Assembly (NCBI GenBank): GCA_017418975.1
Contig: JAFOMG010000012.1
Coordinates: 204,747-268,746 of the forward strand
Length of the DNA stretch: 64,000 bases
Direction of reading: 5' to 3'
DNA from: Sphingomonas sp.
GTDB taxonomy: Bacteria; Pseudomonadota; Alphaproteobacteria; Sphingomonadales; Sphingomonadaceae
Within the stretch, counting starts at the first letter, position 1; every line of letters begins with the position of its first letter. The notes beneath the pieces were generated by a model, which did no database searches, was not told the DNA's origin, and was given only the letters and a program-made list of their open reading frames with translations. A program made the translations under genes and the position numbers. Below, in pieces: positions 29,701 through 36,164 of this stretch.

Positions 29701-32552
29701 GCGGAGCCACCGATGTCGCGGCCTGGACCGTGACCGGCGGCACGCTCGTCACCAATGGCGGCGCCATTTCCGACACCGCTTCGGTCGCCCTGACGGGCGG
29801 CACGCTGCAGCTCGGCGGCAGCGAGGCGATCGGCGTGCTGACCGGCTCGGGCAATGTGGCGCTCGGCACCAGCACGCTGGTGCTCACCAGCGGCACCGGC
29901 AGCTTCACCGGCAATTTCAACGGGACCAGCGGCGGTCTCCTGATCGACGGCGCGAATCTGAGCTTCGGCGGCCGGGTGAACTATGCCGGCCTCACCGAGG
30001 TCCGCTCGGGCACGCTGACGCTGACGACCGGCGCGCGCTTCAATGCAACCTCGACCCTGCTCGTCGATACCGCCGGGACGCTCGACCTGGGCACGACCGC
30101 AATCACGGTGGGCGCGGCGCGGCTGGACGGCACGCTCAACGGCACCGGCACCCTCGCCGCGCATGATATCGCGCTGAACGGCGCCACGGTGAACGGCAAC
30201 CTCTCCGGCAACCTGCTCACCCAGGCCTCGGGCACCTCGCGCATCGCCGGCACTATCGACATGGACGTGCTGGTGAGCGGCGGCACGCTGCAGCTCGCCG
30301 CCAATGGCCGGATCGCCGATAGTGCCACCGTGCAGGTCGATGGCGGCGCGACGCTCGATCTCCAGGGCTTCAACGACACCATCGGCGCCCTGGCGCTGGG
30401 CGGCACGCTGGCCGGCACCGGCACGCTCACCGCCAGCCAGTACCAGCTGACCGGCGCCACGGTGAACGCCAATCTCGGCGCGGGCACGCTCTACAATTTG
30501 GGCGGCACCTCGGTGCTGAACGGCACCGCTGGGGCCAACACCGTCACCGTCCAGGGCGGCACGCTGCGCCTCGGCGCCAGCGATCGTCTGGCCAGCACCG
30601 CGACGATCGGCCTCGCCTCGGGCGCGACCTTCGATCTCGGCGCCTATAATCAGACAGTGACGGGCATCGCCGGCACCGGCACGATCGCCTTGGGCACCGG
30701 CCGCCTGACCCTGTCGAGCGGCTCGAACACCGGCTTTGGCGGCGCGATCACCGGTTCGGGCTCGATCGACAAGCAGGGCGCCGGCACGCTCACGCTGGCC
30801 GGCACCTTCGCCACCACCGGCCGCTTCGACGTGTCGGCGGGCACGCTCGCCTTCTCGGGCTCCACCCAGGGCAGCATGCGCGTCCAGGGCGGCACGCTGA
30901 TCGGCGGCGGCACGATGGCGGGCGCGCTGACGATCAGCTCGGGCACCTTCTCGCCGGGCGGCCTCGCCACCGGTGGGCTGGGCGCGATCAACCCGATCGG
31001 CAGCTTCACCGCAGGCAGCCTGACCGTCAGCGGCGGCACCCTGCTCTTCGACTTCGGCGGCGCCAGCCTGAACTTCGCTTCGGACAGCATCAAGGTGAAC
31101 GGAACCGCCACGCTCACGGGCGGCACGGTGCAGGTCAACGCGCTGACCGCGGCGGCGAGCGACTATCGCTTCAACCAGCTCTACACGATCGTCCAGGCGA
31201 ACGCCCTCACCGGCACCTTCGCCAACGGCTCGGTGTTCGCCACCGTGGCGAGCAATCCGAACCTGAAGTGGCGCCTGCGCTACGATCTGGCCGCCAATGC
31301 CGTTGTCCTCCAGGTCCAGAAGAACATGGAGTTCAACGACGGCGTGGCGGCGGGCGACACCAACACGCTCGCAGTCGCCAATGCGCTCGGCAACTCGACC
31401 ACCGGCAATGCCTCGGATCAATGGGCGGCGACGCTCAACACGATCACCTCGCTCGATACGCAGCAGCGTGTCGCGGCGTTCAAGACCCTCAGCGGCGAAG
31501 CCCTGGCCAATGTCTCGACCGCGACCATCTCGGCGAACAATCTGTTCACCGACCTGCTACGCCGACGGGTGGGCGATGGCGGCGATGCGCTGATCGGCGG
31601 CGGGTTCGCCAGCGCGAGCCTGGCCGATGTCCGTACCACCAGCACGGCGGGCAACGGCTTCGCCAGCGCGCTCTCCGGCGCGACGCTGCCGGGCACCGAC
31701 AATGGCGAGGCGGGCAATGGCGGCATCTGGGGCCAGGTCTATGGCAGCTATCAGAAGCTGCTGGGCGACCGCGCCCATGCCGGCCTCGACACGACCGTCG
31801 CGGGCGTCGCCATGGGCGTGGAGACCCGGCTCGACGGGTTCACCGCGGGCATCGCCGGCGGCGTCGCGCAGATCGATGCGGACATGAACAGCCGCTACTC
31901 GACGGTGAGCGGCAACCAGTATCAGCTGGGCGGCTATCTGAGCTACGATGCGGGCAGCGCCTTCATCGCCGCTTCGGGCAGCTGGTATTCGAGCGACCTG
32001 AACAGCAAGCGCACGCTGGCCATCGGCACCACCACGGCGCTCGCCACCGGCGACATCCATGCCAATGGCTATTCGGTGGGCGTCTCGGGCGGCTTCCGCA
32101 CCGAGCTCGCGAACGGCCTGCGCCTCGCTCTGATCGGCAGCGCGAGCAAGGTCCGCGACCAGCGCGACGGCTTCACCGAGAATGCCACCGGCGGCCTGGG
32201 CCTGGAGATGGCTTCGGCGAACCGCGACCTGTTCACCGCGGGCGCGGAGCTGCGCCTCGGCGCCCGGGTGAAGACCGGCGCGGGCATGGCGATGCCCTGG
32301 GTCAGCATGGGCGTGCGCTACAATTCGGGCGATCTCGATACGGCGGGCACCGTGCGCTTCTCGGGCGCGCCGAGCGGCACCGGCAGCTTCGGCGTGACGG
32401 GCGTGCGGATGGCGCCGGTGCTCGGCACGCTGGGCGTGGGCATCGATGCCCGGGCCAGCAGGAATGTCCGCCTGGGCATCGCGCTGGAAGGCTCGGCGGG
32501 CGAGAACACGCGCGAGGGCCGTGCATCGGTCCGCGTGAAGATCGGCTTCTGA
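20703..32552 (+). CDS. Giant autotransporter with beta-helical passenger
   Basis: A 3949-residue type Va secreted protein. A long cationic N-region leads to the signal peptide (GREALLRKALLGSTALIGVALATPALAQ region, cleavage after about residue 56). Alternative starts are the ATGs at 20733 and 20784. The passenger is Gly/Thr/Asn/Ala-rich with hundreds of short beta-strand repeats of the NNAGTI, GGTITN and GTWTLTGA kinds, typical of a beta-helix with autotransporter-associated strand repeats. There is almost no cysteine. A linker near VFATVASNPNLKWRL precedes the barrel, which runs from about residue 3675 (GIWGQVYGSYQKLLGD) to the terminal VRVKIGF. Likely an adhesin or surface-layer-like fibre. 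It is monocistronic and ends at the hairpin 32633-32665. Confidence 0.93.
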   Translation: MVLKISGASEMIDRGNGARASKTVSARMGREALLRKALLGSTALIGVALATPALAQSTYPTDGGTISGTGTYTDATATNGGVTVTNTVNAGVVMADVTINNTTGDPNGIAYKQVSADGQSTVLYTAGANTLRSDQNGAALSLQAANGNVTWAIGQFDESSTTDLTATYGTYLIANGFVNVVDFGTVSSLRNVTADGAGVAGIYASSSGSTVNLSLKAPVISGFATGISAISAAGAIVTTTGGSISTLASGTGISATASNAGALVMVSSGSAISTSIAGIGINASSNNGITSVITTAGGTINGGSVGIQVNAALTGQSSTVTVGAAIGNSTRPSSGVVFQGTGVVGGTNTVNANANISSGTGFAAIGSNTVNSDLAVNVASGVTVTSQGSFAIRAGRNITVVNNGTVSATSGAGTGVSNSQAPSTLSVTNNGAMSAGGTVVSGQGTTNVTNAGTITATNAMAIYSGRGGAITNNAGATITGGSNATTGWAIRFDSSTFSGGQVVTNNGTITGGGAGAIRLDATTASLFSLNAGSTTNGLIQVTGSGATTTNLGGTLNGNYDASAATGTQSFTLGATGAMQGATFGSGNDTFTWGGGSIGGTIDGGAGTDTFAVDLGSTTNRTINQSSFFANIVNFEAYNLVSGNLTLTGSSDGGPGWTVAGGNATALTIDGALTNVAGKAVTLTTADLMFIKAGAQVSATGDVIYSTATGNNIQTSGTITSGTGMSSGIAIGSGTVDNFGLITYAAGGSTATQGNGVFASANQLTLTNHAGASIYGRWDGARANSGAYVVNDGLIQGDRFAGVEISGTSVVFNNATGRIYGATSEGAGVLINSGAVSVTNASGGQIVGAGYAGIYNGGTGLLSVSNAGKIATGTLDGSNNYVQGGTTTAIRSATANITNSGLIEGASGGIQASSDLTLVNTGMIHGTGTGTLNLDAVYVGGVANILNAGTISEGSGAAIHANAGGTITNAVGATLGGGTIPTSGAAVFLNGGTFNNYGQAGSGTGAAVITGNAGGTINLFAGSASGSITGGSGNDTLAIYNGQTNASAVTQGYTDAVSGAAGSVTLQNSGTLAAAMFGAIDLGGGNNTLQLRGAGTGAQAGSFSLATSTGAGTITKLDGGTWTLTGAAAVPGITVNANGGTLNFQGTSGVGTINVNGGILRANGAGAFGNAAVHMLTSNVQFGASGVYANSFVLDIPAVLNGQPVVFENLFGGNAILSGNITSGSGTNAAGQAIGTSQAVTFAGIGGSLFNLTGTNSWTGTTTINSGVTARGSTTAISGSDIVNNGTVTYAQSGSSSSGTVISGTGALRLESGQVTLTGSNTYTGGTTVAGGRLQVGDGTTNGRITGAITVDSGGTLIFSRSDNYDFASAISGAGDVQALGTVTLSGPITNTGAFNINSATGGTITLTGARSGAYSGGATAAAVTLGGASNILRVGQSGTVAGGQYLGVYLGGTGNGVDNFGTISNTGTALDQDWGSAIGVAATSGTSTINNGSASNATATINGRNTGINHLGSDGVIATGQLSVNNYGLIASNLANAIENQNGSGNLTVTNYGTGRIVGQGNAGGTNGYGIYAIGTGTLGLTNAGLIVGRVGGVLTGSAASITNSGTIAAGTLSGGTSGTLVAGGGNGIQAVGGTITNQAGGVIRGSFLGGNGDNTNAITSTAATTVNNSGQILGVAFGSTSNLRTNGVYVSGGAGTVTNYATGLITGGWDGVYVTAGGTVTNSGTIAGYQYYGVENASTLTNNAGGRLLGVAGGASMLAGGIVNNSGLIAAATYNATTDTYTLSAGTGLTLSSGSVSNQYNGTITGAVGIGATGALSLGNNGTITATTYAGVNLLGTGNTIYNGGTITGGTNATLGYGVRFVPAAGGTLNNQSGGLISGTAGGVYSGSASVSVDNGGNIVGTGAGSRGVYQQFGNATVTNQASGVIVGQGWGIQGGATVNINNAGFIGAGTLSGGTTGTFTASGTGSGVVFNGGYLTNGAGATIVGGNYGVYSGGTTAVNINNSGTITGGNYAIYLTGDNDNTVSLYAGSVTNGAIVLGNGNDTVNWYGGSFTSIEAGAIGFDRFNASVYTPTTLDLTKVRNFEQLSLNGGDLTLSGASANIGGWTVNDGTLTLDGTVQIGSDGNAVTLANSGTSVTIAHGATVIGNLGNGVFAQAGTIVTNAGLIRSTDANYSGVAMVGGTLGNQAGSLIVAEGNGVTVSAGANTITNAGIIVGRAGGVIGSDDYQTLNNTGIIAVGTAANTVTQYWQINQDYSTGDGVRFTAGGTVTNTRGANNGGTIVGGANGLVITGGAATIENSGTIQGSSGYGVSLDTAAGQTSTITNHMSGAFVGTTGAVLLAGDGTINMTNEVGSAMYGSIVSTGNGTRNIDLSGIVYGDYDASSATGSNNVTMRSGQIRNVYLGDGDDSFTYFGGTITGIVDGGAGYDRLFADFGAGQSYNVSLANFINFDSIGLISGDMTLTGPSNDPDQAIYAGIGGMPAGTITFDGTSGLTGDIYVNGGSIRAATAGAFGTGTIHMIDPTATFGATGSYANNISLEVVTPSSANPSTLNADAGVTATLTGAITTGTGAGVDPSQDLVIGGQGTIILTNTANSWLGTTTIKSGATLQGASDTISGSAIVNNGTLAYQQAYSGTVAQNITGNGYVSVSGLAAGNTLTFSGTNNLNGTFMVFDGSNIAISGATSTGNFQSVDLFGAGSRLDVTATGSLTSSANTVGTDGANQSVYNLGAITSTNNVAIYFGGTDGLLDNSGTIAGTRAVWINGGDAQLINRAGGTITGNSNFALYLGQGGTIDNSGTIQALNSSPAVYVAGTAAITNNAGGLITSQGTTIAAYGAGSSLANAGSVTSSNETAVYLAAGGTVTNSGSLTGGTGGYGLWTSAGGTFTNQAGGTITGGLGGMYLDGATLVTVNLDAGSTTGKISSGGTGDRVINILGTLNGGYAGGSGADAITLDTGAVVNGTLDGGAGNNTLTLTGTGSATLGAVANFGSATKSGSGTWTLGGATDVAAWTVTGGTLVTNGGAISDTASVALTGGTLQLGGSEAIGVLTGSGNVALGTSTLVLTSGTGSFTGNFNGTSGGLLIDGANLSFGGRVNYAGLTEVRSGTLTLTTGARFNATSTLLVDTAGTLDLGTTAITVGAARLDGTLNGTGTLAAHDIALNGATVNGNLSGNLLTQASGTSRIAGTIDMDVLVSGGTLQLAANGRIADSATVQVDGGATLDLQGFNDTIGALALGGTLAGTGTLTASQYQLTGATVNANLGAGTLYNLGGTSVLNGTAGANTVTVQGGTLRLGASDRLASTATIGLASGATFDLGAYNQTVTGIAGTGTIALGTGRLTLSSGSNTGFGGAITGSGSIDKQGAGTLTLAGTFATTGRFDVSAGTLAFSGSTQGSMRVQGGTLIGGGTMAGALTISSGTFSPGGLATGGLGAINPIGSFTAGSLTVSGGTLLFDFGGASLNFASDSIKVNGTATLTGGTVQVNALTAAASDYRFNQLYTIVQANALTGTFANGSVFATVASNPNLKWRLRYDLAANAVVLQVQKNMEFNDGVAAGDTNTLAVANALGNSTTGNASDQWAATLNTITSLDTQQRVAAFKTLSGEALANVSTATISANNLFTDLLRRRVGDGGDALIGGGFASASLADVRTTSTAGNGFASALSGATLPGTDNGEAGNGGIWGQVYGSYQKLLGDRAHAGLDTTVAGVAMGVETRLDGFTAGIAGGVAQIDADMNSRYSTVSGNQYQLGGYLSYDAGSAFIAASGSWYSSDLNSKRTLAIGTTTALATGDIHANGYSVGVSGGFRTELANGLRLALIGSASKVRDQRDGFTENATGGLGLEMASANRDLFTAGAELRLGARVKTGAGMAMPWVSMGVRYNSGDLDTAGTVRFSGAPSGTGSFGVTGVRMAPVLGTLGVGIDARASRNVRLGIALEGSAGENTREGRASVRVKIGF
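24110..24300 (+). repeat. Internal passenger repeat, copy 1
   Basis: Encodes NGGTLNFQGTSGVGTI to ANGAGAFGNAAVHML and FGASGVYANSFVLDI. It is clearly homologous to the stretch at 28150-28330, about 4 kb downstream in the same gene. Both copies are followed by a TNSWTGTTTI/ANSWLGTTTI segment and a VNNGT segment, so the duplicated block is longer than this core. Confidence 0.65.
28150..28330 (+). repeat. Internal passenger repeat, copy 2
   Basis: Encodes TITFDGTSGLTGDIYVNGG to TAGAFGTGTIHM and FGATGSYANNISLEV, matching copy 1 at 24110-24300. A second set of related modules (WGGGS, DGGAG, then NFE with SGxLTLTG) occurs near 22470-22660, 26840-27050 and 27930-28110, which points to growth of the passenger by segmental duplication. 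Confidence 0.65.
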
Positions 32553-32632
32553 CGACAGTCGGCGCCAGGGTGCGGAGGGCCTGGAATCCCGCTCCGCACC
32601 AGGCACCGTTGCCGGCCTCGCTTTGGGGGGCC

Positions 32633-32665
32633 GAGAGCCCGCGCAGGAGGACTGCGCGGGCTCTC
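32633..32665 (+). terminator. Strong hairpin after the autotransporter gene
   Basis: GAGAGCCCGCGCAG pairs perfectly with CTGCGCGGGCTCTC across a five-base loop, 80 bases past the stop codon. Only TT follows, so it is a GC-rich terminator without a real T tract. Confidence 0.65.
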
Positions 32666-32828
32666 TTGCCATTGGCCCCACCGCAACCGGGCCGAGCGCG
32701 CATGGCCCGGCCGAACCGGAAGAACGACCCCGATATCGATAAATCACAAATATTTCTGGTAACTTAGGAGAAACGCAACAGCACCCTTGCTCCCTCCCCT
32801 CCGTCGCGCTAGATGCGCGTTTCCGCAC

Positions 32829-32905
32829 AGGGGCGTAGCTCAGCTGGTTAGAGCGTCGGTCTCCAAAACCGAAGGCCCTCGGTTCGAATCCGAGCGCCCC
32901 TGCCA
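32829..32905 (+). tRNA. trnW: tRNA-Trp (CCA anticodon)
   Basis: The cloverleaf folds fully. The acceptor AGGGGCG pairs with CGCCCCT, the D arm is GCTC/GAGC, the anticodon stem TCGGT/ACCGA carries the loop CTCCAAA with anticodon CCA, and the T arm CTCGG/CCGAG has TTCGAAT. The 3' CCA is encoded. The usual alphaproteobacterial neighbours secE and nusG are absent here. Confidence 0.97.
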
Positions 32906-33014
32906 TTGCCGATACGGCACGCGATCTTCCTTCAACCGCAACGCCCTACGAAAAGCGCGCGAAGCCCTATGCGGCACGGCGCGTGCCTTGCGTCCTGGGG
33001 ATGCCAGCCATCCC

Positions 33015-33049
33015 AAAAAAGGGGCCAGCCAAGTGCATTGGCTGACCCC
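33015..33049 (-). terminator. Rho-independent terminator of the TonB receptor gene
   Basis: Read on the minus strand, a 12-bp stem (GGGGTCAGCCAA with TTGGCTGGCCCC, one G-U pair) with a five-base loop is followed by six T residues. It lies 36 bases beyond the receptor stop codon. Confidence 0.88.
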
Positions 33050-33084
33050 GATCCGGGAAGCGGAGGGAAGCTGGCCCGGAAGCG

Positions 33085-35886
33085 TCAGAAGGCCAGCCGC
33101 GCGCCCAGGACGAACTGGCGGCCGCTGTGCGTGAGCACGTTGAGACGATTGGTCGCATCCACGAACTGGTCGTTCAGTTCGTCGGTGAGGTTGATCATCT
33201 CCAGGCTGACCTTGAACTTGTCGGTGATGTTGTACGAGACCTGCGCATCGATGTTGGTCGTCGCATTGGTGCCGTTGTACGAATTGCCCTCCGTGCCCGG
33301 CACGGCGGTCAGATATTTCGAGCGATAGGCGACCGAGCCGCGGATCGAGAATTTCTTCGTCTCGAAATAGAGCGTGCCGTTGGCGGCGTGCTTCGACAGG
33401 CCGAGCAGCGGCGCCTTCACCGTGGTCGCGCCGCTGGCCGAAGTCAGATACTCGATGTCCGAGCTGACATAGGTGTAGTTGGCCAGCACGCCGAAATTGC
33501 TGAGGAAGCCGGGCAGGAAGCTGAGCGGCTGCTGCACATTGACCTCGAGGCCGCGCAGCAGGCCGCCCTTCGAATTGACCGGCTGGCTGACGATGAAGGC
33601 ATCGGTGGGGCTCGCCGTGGTGCCGTTGAGCAGCGAGGCGGGCAGGCCCAGGTCGCCGAAGGGCACGGTGGTGCTCAGCGTCTGGACGAAGGTGCCGATG
33701 TCCTTCTGGAACACCGAGACGGCATAGATCGCGCCGCGCATCGGATACCATTCGATCGAGGCGTCGAGATTGGTCGACCTGGTCGGCTTCAGGTCCGGAT
33801 TGCCCGAGCTGAAGGTGCGGTTGCCGCCCGAGACGTTGAGGTTGCCGCCCGGCGTGAGCGAGCCGATGCCGGCCCGCGCGATCGTCCTGGCGGCGGCGAA
33901 GCGGACCATCAGATTGTCGCGCACATCGACCACGAGATTGGCCGAGGGCAGCCAGTTCGCATAGCTGCGGTCCGCGCCGACCAGGTTCACCGTGCTGCCC
34001 TGGCTGGCATAGCCGGTGGAGAACTGGTCGGTCTTCACATAGCGAAGGCCCGCATCGCCGCGGATCGGGATGCCGGCATCGGCGAAGTTGAACTCCATCA
34101 TGCCCCAGGCGCCCAGATCCTCCTCGCGCACGGTGACGAACGAGCCGCGCGCGGTGGCATTCTCGATCCCGCCGATCGCATAGGTCGGGTTGCTATAGGT
34201 GTTGAGATAGGCCTGGAACGCCGCGAGGTTCGGCACCACCCAGGCAGTGGGCGTGCCAGCGGGCACATTCAGCCCGCGGCCGAAGCCCGAGAAGACCGTG
34301 GTGAGCGGTGCGAGCTGCGCCGCAGTGAGCGTGGTCACCACCGTCTCGCCCTGCAGGCGGCGCTGCTCGGTGGAGCTATAGTCGAATCGGCGCCAGTCCA
34401 CGCCCGCCTTGAGCTTCAGCTCGGGCGCGGTCGTCCATTCGAGGAAGCCCTTGGCGTTGGTGAAGCTGTTGTCCACCGTCTGCGGCCGGATGCGGACTTC
34501 CGAAGTGCCGTTGGTGAAGGCGAAGGTCGCTGCGCTGCTCACGTCCACGCCCGGCCGGATCGTCGGGAAGCGCGTCGAGAAATCATAATAGAAGCCGTTG
34601 GTGTTCGCGGCGTCGATCGTCACCGTGGTCTGGACCGGGTTGCGGAACTGCGAGCTCGAATAGCCGACCACCGCGCCGAACTTCAGCGACTCGCCGATCT
34701 TCTGGTCGAGCGTGCCGGTGAGCTGGTAGAAATCGGTGACCAGCTTGTCGTAGCGCGCCTGGGTGCGCAGATCCACATTGTCGAACGTGCCGCTGATGAT
34801 GTTGCGGTTGGCGTCGACAATACCCGAGCGGATGATCGTCTGCGGCTTGCCGGTGCCCGAGCGGCTGAAGCTGATCGCCTGGAACTGCGCTTCCTGGCGC
34901 GTGCCGTCGAGCCGCGAATAGAGGCCGTCGATCGAGATCAGCGTCTTCTCGCTCGGCTGGAACTGCACGCCCAGCGCCGCGCCCAGGCGCTTCTGTTCGA
35001 TCGCATAGCTCACCAGCCCCGGGATGCGCGGGTGATAGAGCGCGGTGGCCGGATTGCTGTCGTTGATCTGGGCGATGGTGTAGCCCGGCAATGTCGAGGC
35101 GGTGTTGAAGCCGTTGTTGAATCCGCCATAGGTCCAGCGCGTGATGTTGGCGCCCTCCTCGACCAGGGCACGTTCCTCATAGGCGACCGAGAGCAGCACG
35201 CCGAACCGCCCGTCCGCGGTGCTGGTGGTGAGCAGGGTCGAGACGCGCGGCCTGGCCTTGCGGGCAAGGTCGTTGTAGCTCGCCGCCGCCTGCACCACGG
35301 CCGTGGGCTTGCGATAGTCGAACGGACGCGCGGTCTGGAGATCGACCGTGCCGCCGAGCGAGCCTTCCTCGACGTCCGCCGTCGCCGTCTTGCGCACCGC
35401 CAGGCTGTTGAACAGGTCCGACGAGAAGATGTTGAAGTCGAAGCCGCGCCCGCGGTTCACGCCGCCCGAATTGTCGGTGCCGCCGGTGGTGCCGATCGCT
35501 TCCATCCCGTTGATGCGCACCCGGCTATATTCCGGGCCCAGGCCGCGGATCGAGATGTTGCGGCCCTCGCCATTGACGCGGCTGATCGCCACGCCGGGGA
35601 TGCGCTGGAGCGATTCCGCCAGGTTGAGATCGGGGAATTCGGCAATGTCCTCGGCCTTGATCGCGTCGATCGTCGCGGTCTCGTTGCGCTTCAGGTTGAG
35701 CGCGCTGTTGAGGCTGGCCCGGAAACCCTTGACCACGATCTCGTTGGCGGCACCTTCGTCCTGGGCCGGCACCGATGCCGCCGCCGGATCAGCGGCGGCG
35801 TCCTGCGCGCGGGCATCGGCAGCGGCGAGGACGGCGGCCGCGCTGGACAGGGCGAGGACGGATTTCAGGATTCGGGTGCGGGACAT
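33085..35886 (-). CDS. TonB-dependent receptor, Caulobacter type
   Basis: A 933-residue outer-membrane transporter. The signal peptide is MSRTRILKSVLALSSAAAVLAAADARAQ. The TonB box region ANEIVVKGFRASLNSALNLK and the plug (IKAEDIAEFPDLNLAESLQR, RNISIRGLGPEYSRVRINGM) are those of the large Caulobacter-type family that usually imports glycans or sugar derivatives. There is no STN domain, so no FecIR-type signalling. I chose the ATG at 35886 with GAAGG close upstream. It is divergent from an MFS transporter gene across 278 bp, in which the element 35988-36016 lies. The setting suggests oligosaccharide or sugar-acid uptake. Confidence 0.92.
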   Translation of the reverse strand: MSRTRILKSVLALSSAAAVLAAADARAQDAAADPAAASVPAQDEGAANEIVVKGFRASLNSALNLKRNETATIDAIKAEDIAEFPDLNLAESLQRIPGVAISRVNGEGRNISIRGLGPEYSRVRINGMEAIGTTGGTDNSGGVNRGRGFDFNIFSSDLFNSLAVRKTATADVEEGSLGGTVDLQTARPFDYRKPTAVVQAAASYNDLARKARPRVSTLLTTSTADGRFGVLLSVAYEERALVEEGANITRWTYGGFNNGFNTASTLPGYTIAQINDSNPATALYHPRIPGLVSYAIEQKRLGAALGVQFQPSEKTLISIDGLYSRLDGTRQEAQFQAISFSRSGTGKPQTIIRSGIVDANRNIISGTFDNVDLRTQARYDKLVTDFYQLTGTLDQKIGESLKFGAVVGYSSSQFRNPVQTTVTIDAANTNGFYYDFSTRFPTIRPGVDVSSAATFAFTNGTSEVRIRPQTVDNSFTNAKGFLEWTTAPELKLKAGVDWRRFDYSSTEQRRLQGETVVTTLTAAQLAPLTTVFSGFGRGLNVPAGTPTAWVVPNLAAFQAYLNTYSNPTYAIGGIENATARGSFVTVREEDLGAWGMMEFNFADAGIPIRGDAGLRYVKTDQFSTGYASQGSTVNLVGADRSYANWLPSANLVVDVRDNLMVRFAAARTIARAGIGSLTPGGNLNVSGGNRTFSSGNPDLKPTRSTNLDASIEWYPMRGAIYAVSVFQKDIGTFVQTLSTTVPFGDLGLPASLLNGTTASPTDAFIVSQPVNSKGGLLRGLEVNVQQPLSFLPGFLSNFGVLANYTYVSSDIEYLTSASGATTVKAPLLGLSKHAANGTLYFETKKFSIRGSVAYRSKYLTAVPGTEGNSYNGTNATTNIDAQVSYNITDKFKVSLEMINLTDELNDQFVDATNRLNVLTHSGRQFVLGARLAF

Positions 35887-35987
35887 CGCCTTCAGTCTCC
35901 CCATGAGATGCCGCTTCTTTGCCGAGCGGATTTGATTGCAGGCTGGTTAGCCGTGAAGGCGCGCGACAGGCCAACCTCAATCGAACA

Positions 35988-36016
35988 TGGATCGATGCGC
36001 TTCTTGCACTGATCCC
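35988..36016 (-). promoter_or_regulatory. Shared upstream element, copy at the TonB receptor
   Basis: ATGGATCGATGC, 12 bases, GATCC. The same 29-bp layout recurs at 44038-44066, with 21 of 29 positions identical. It lies 102 bases upstream of the receptor start, in the divergent promoter region with the MFS gene. Probably a binding site of a common regulator. Confidence 0.5.
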
Positions 36017-36164
36017 CAGCGACCTGGCCAAGGGCCGCCATGATCAAGCCAAGCCGGGACTGGATCATTCCCGTTTTTGGCTTGGACCCGGCCCCGGCCG
36101 CCCGGTAGGCCTGCAATGGCCACCAAGGCGCCGGCAACAGGCGCGCAGTGCGAAGGAGAGAGAC

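Noticed and set aside
20382-31421. An 11-kb open reading frame on the minus strand opposite the autotransporter gene (3679 codons).
   Set aside because: It is the antisense shadow of a very repetitive GC-rich gene. Its translation is only Gly/Ala/Arg/Asp low complexity, without domains or a signal sequence.
33127-36012. A 961-codon open frame opposite the TonB receptor gene.
   Set aside because: The minus strand encodes a complete receptor with signal peptide, TonB box, plug and terminator; the plus-strand translation has no family features.
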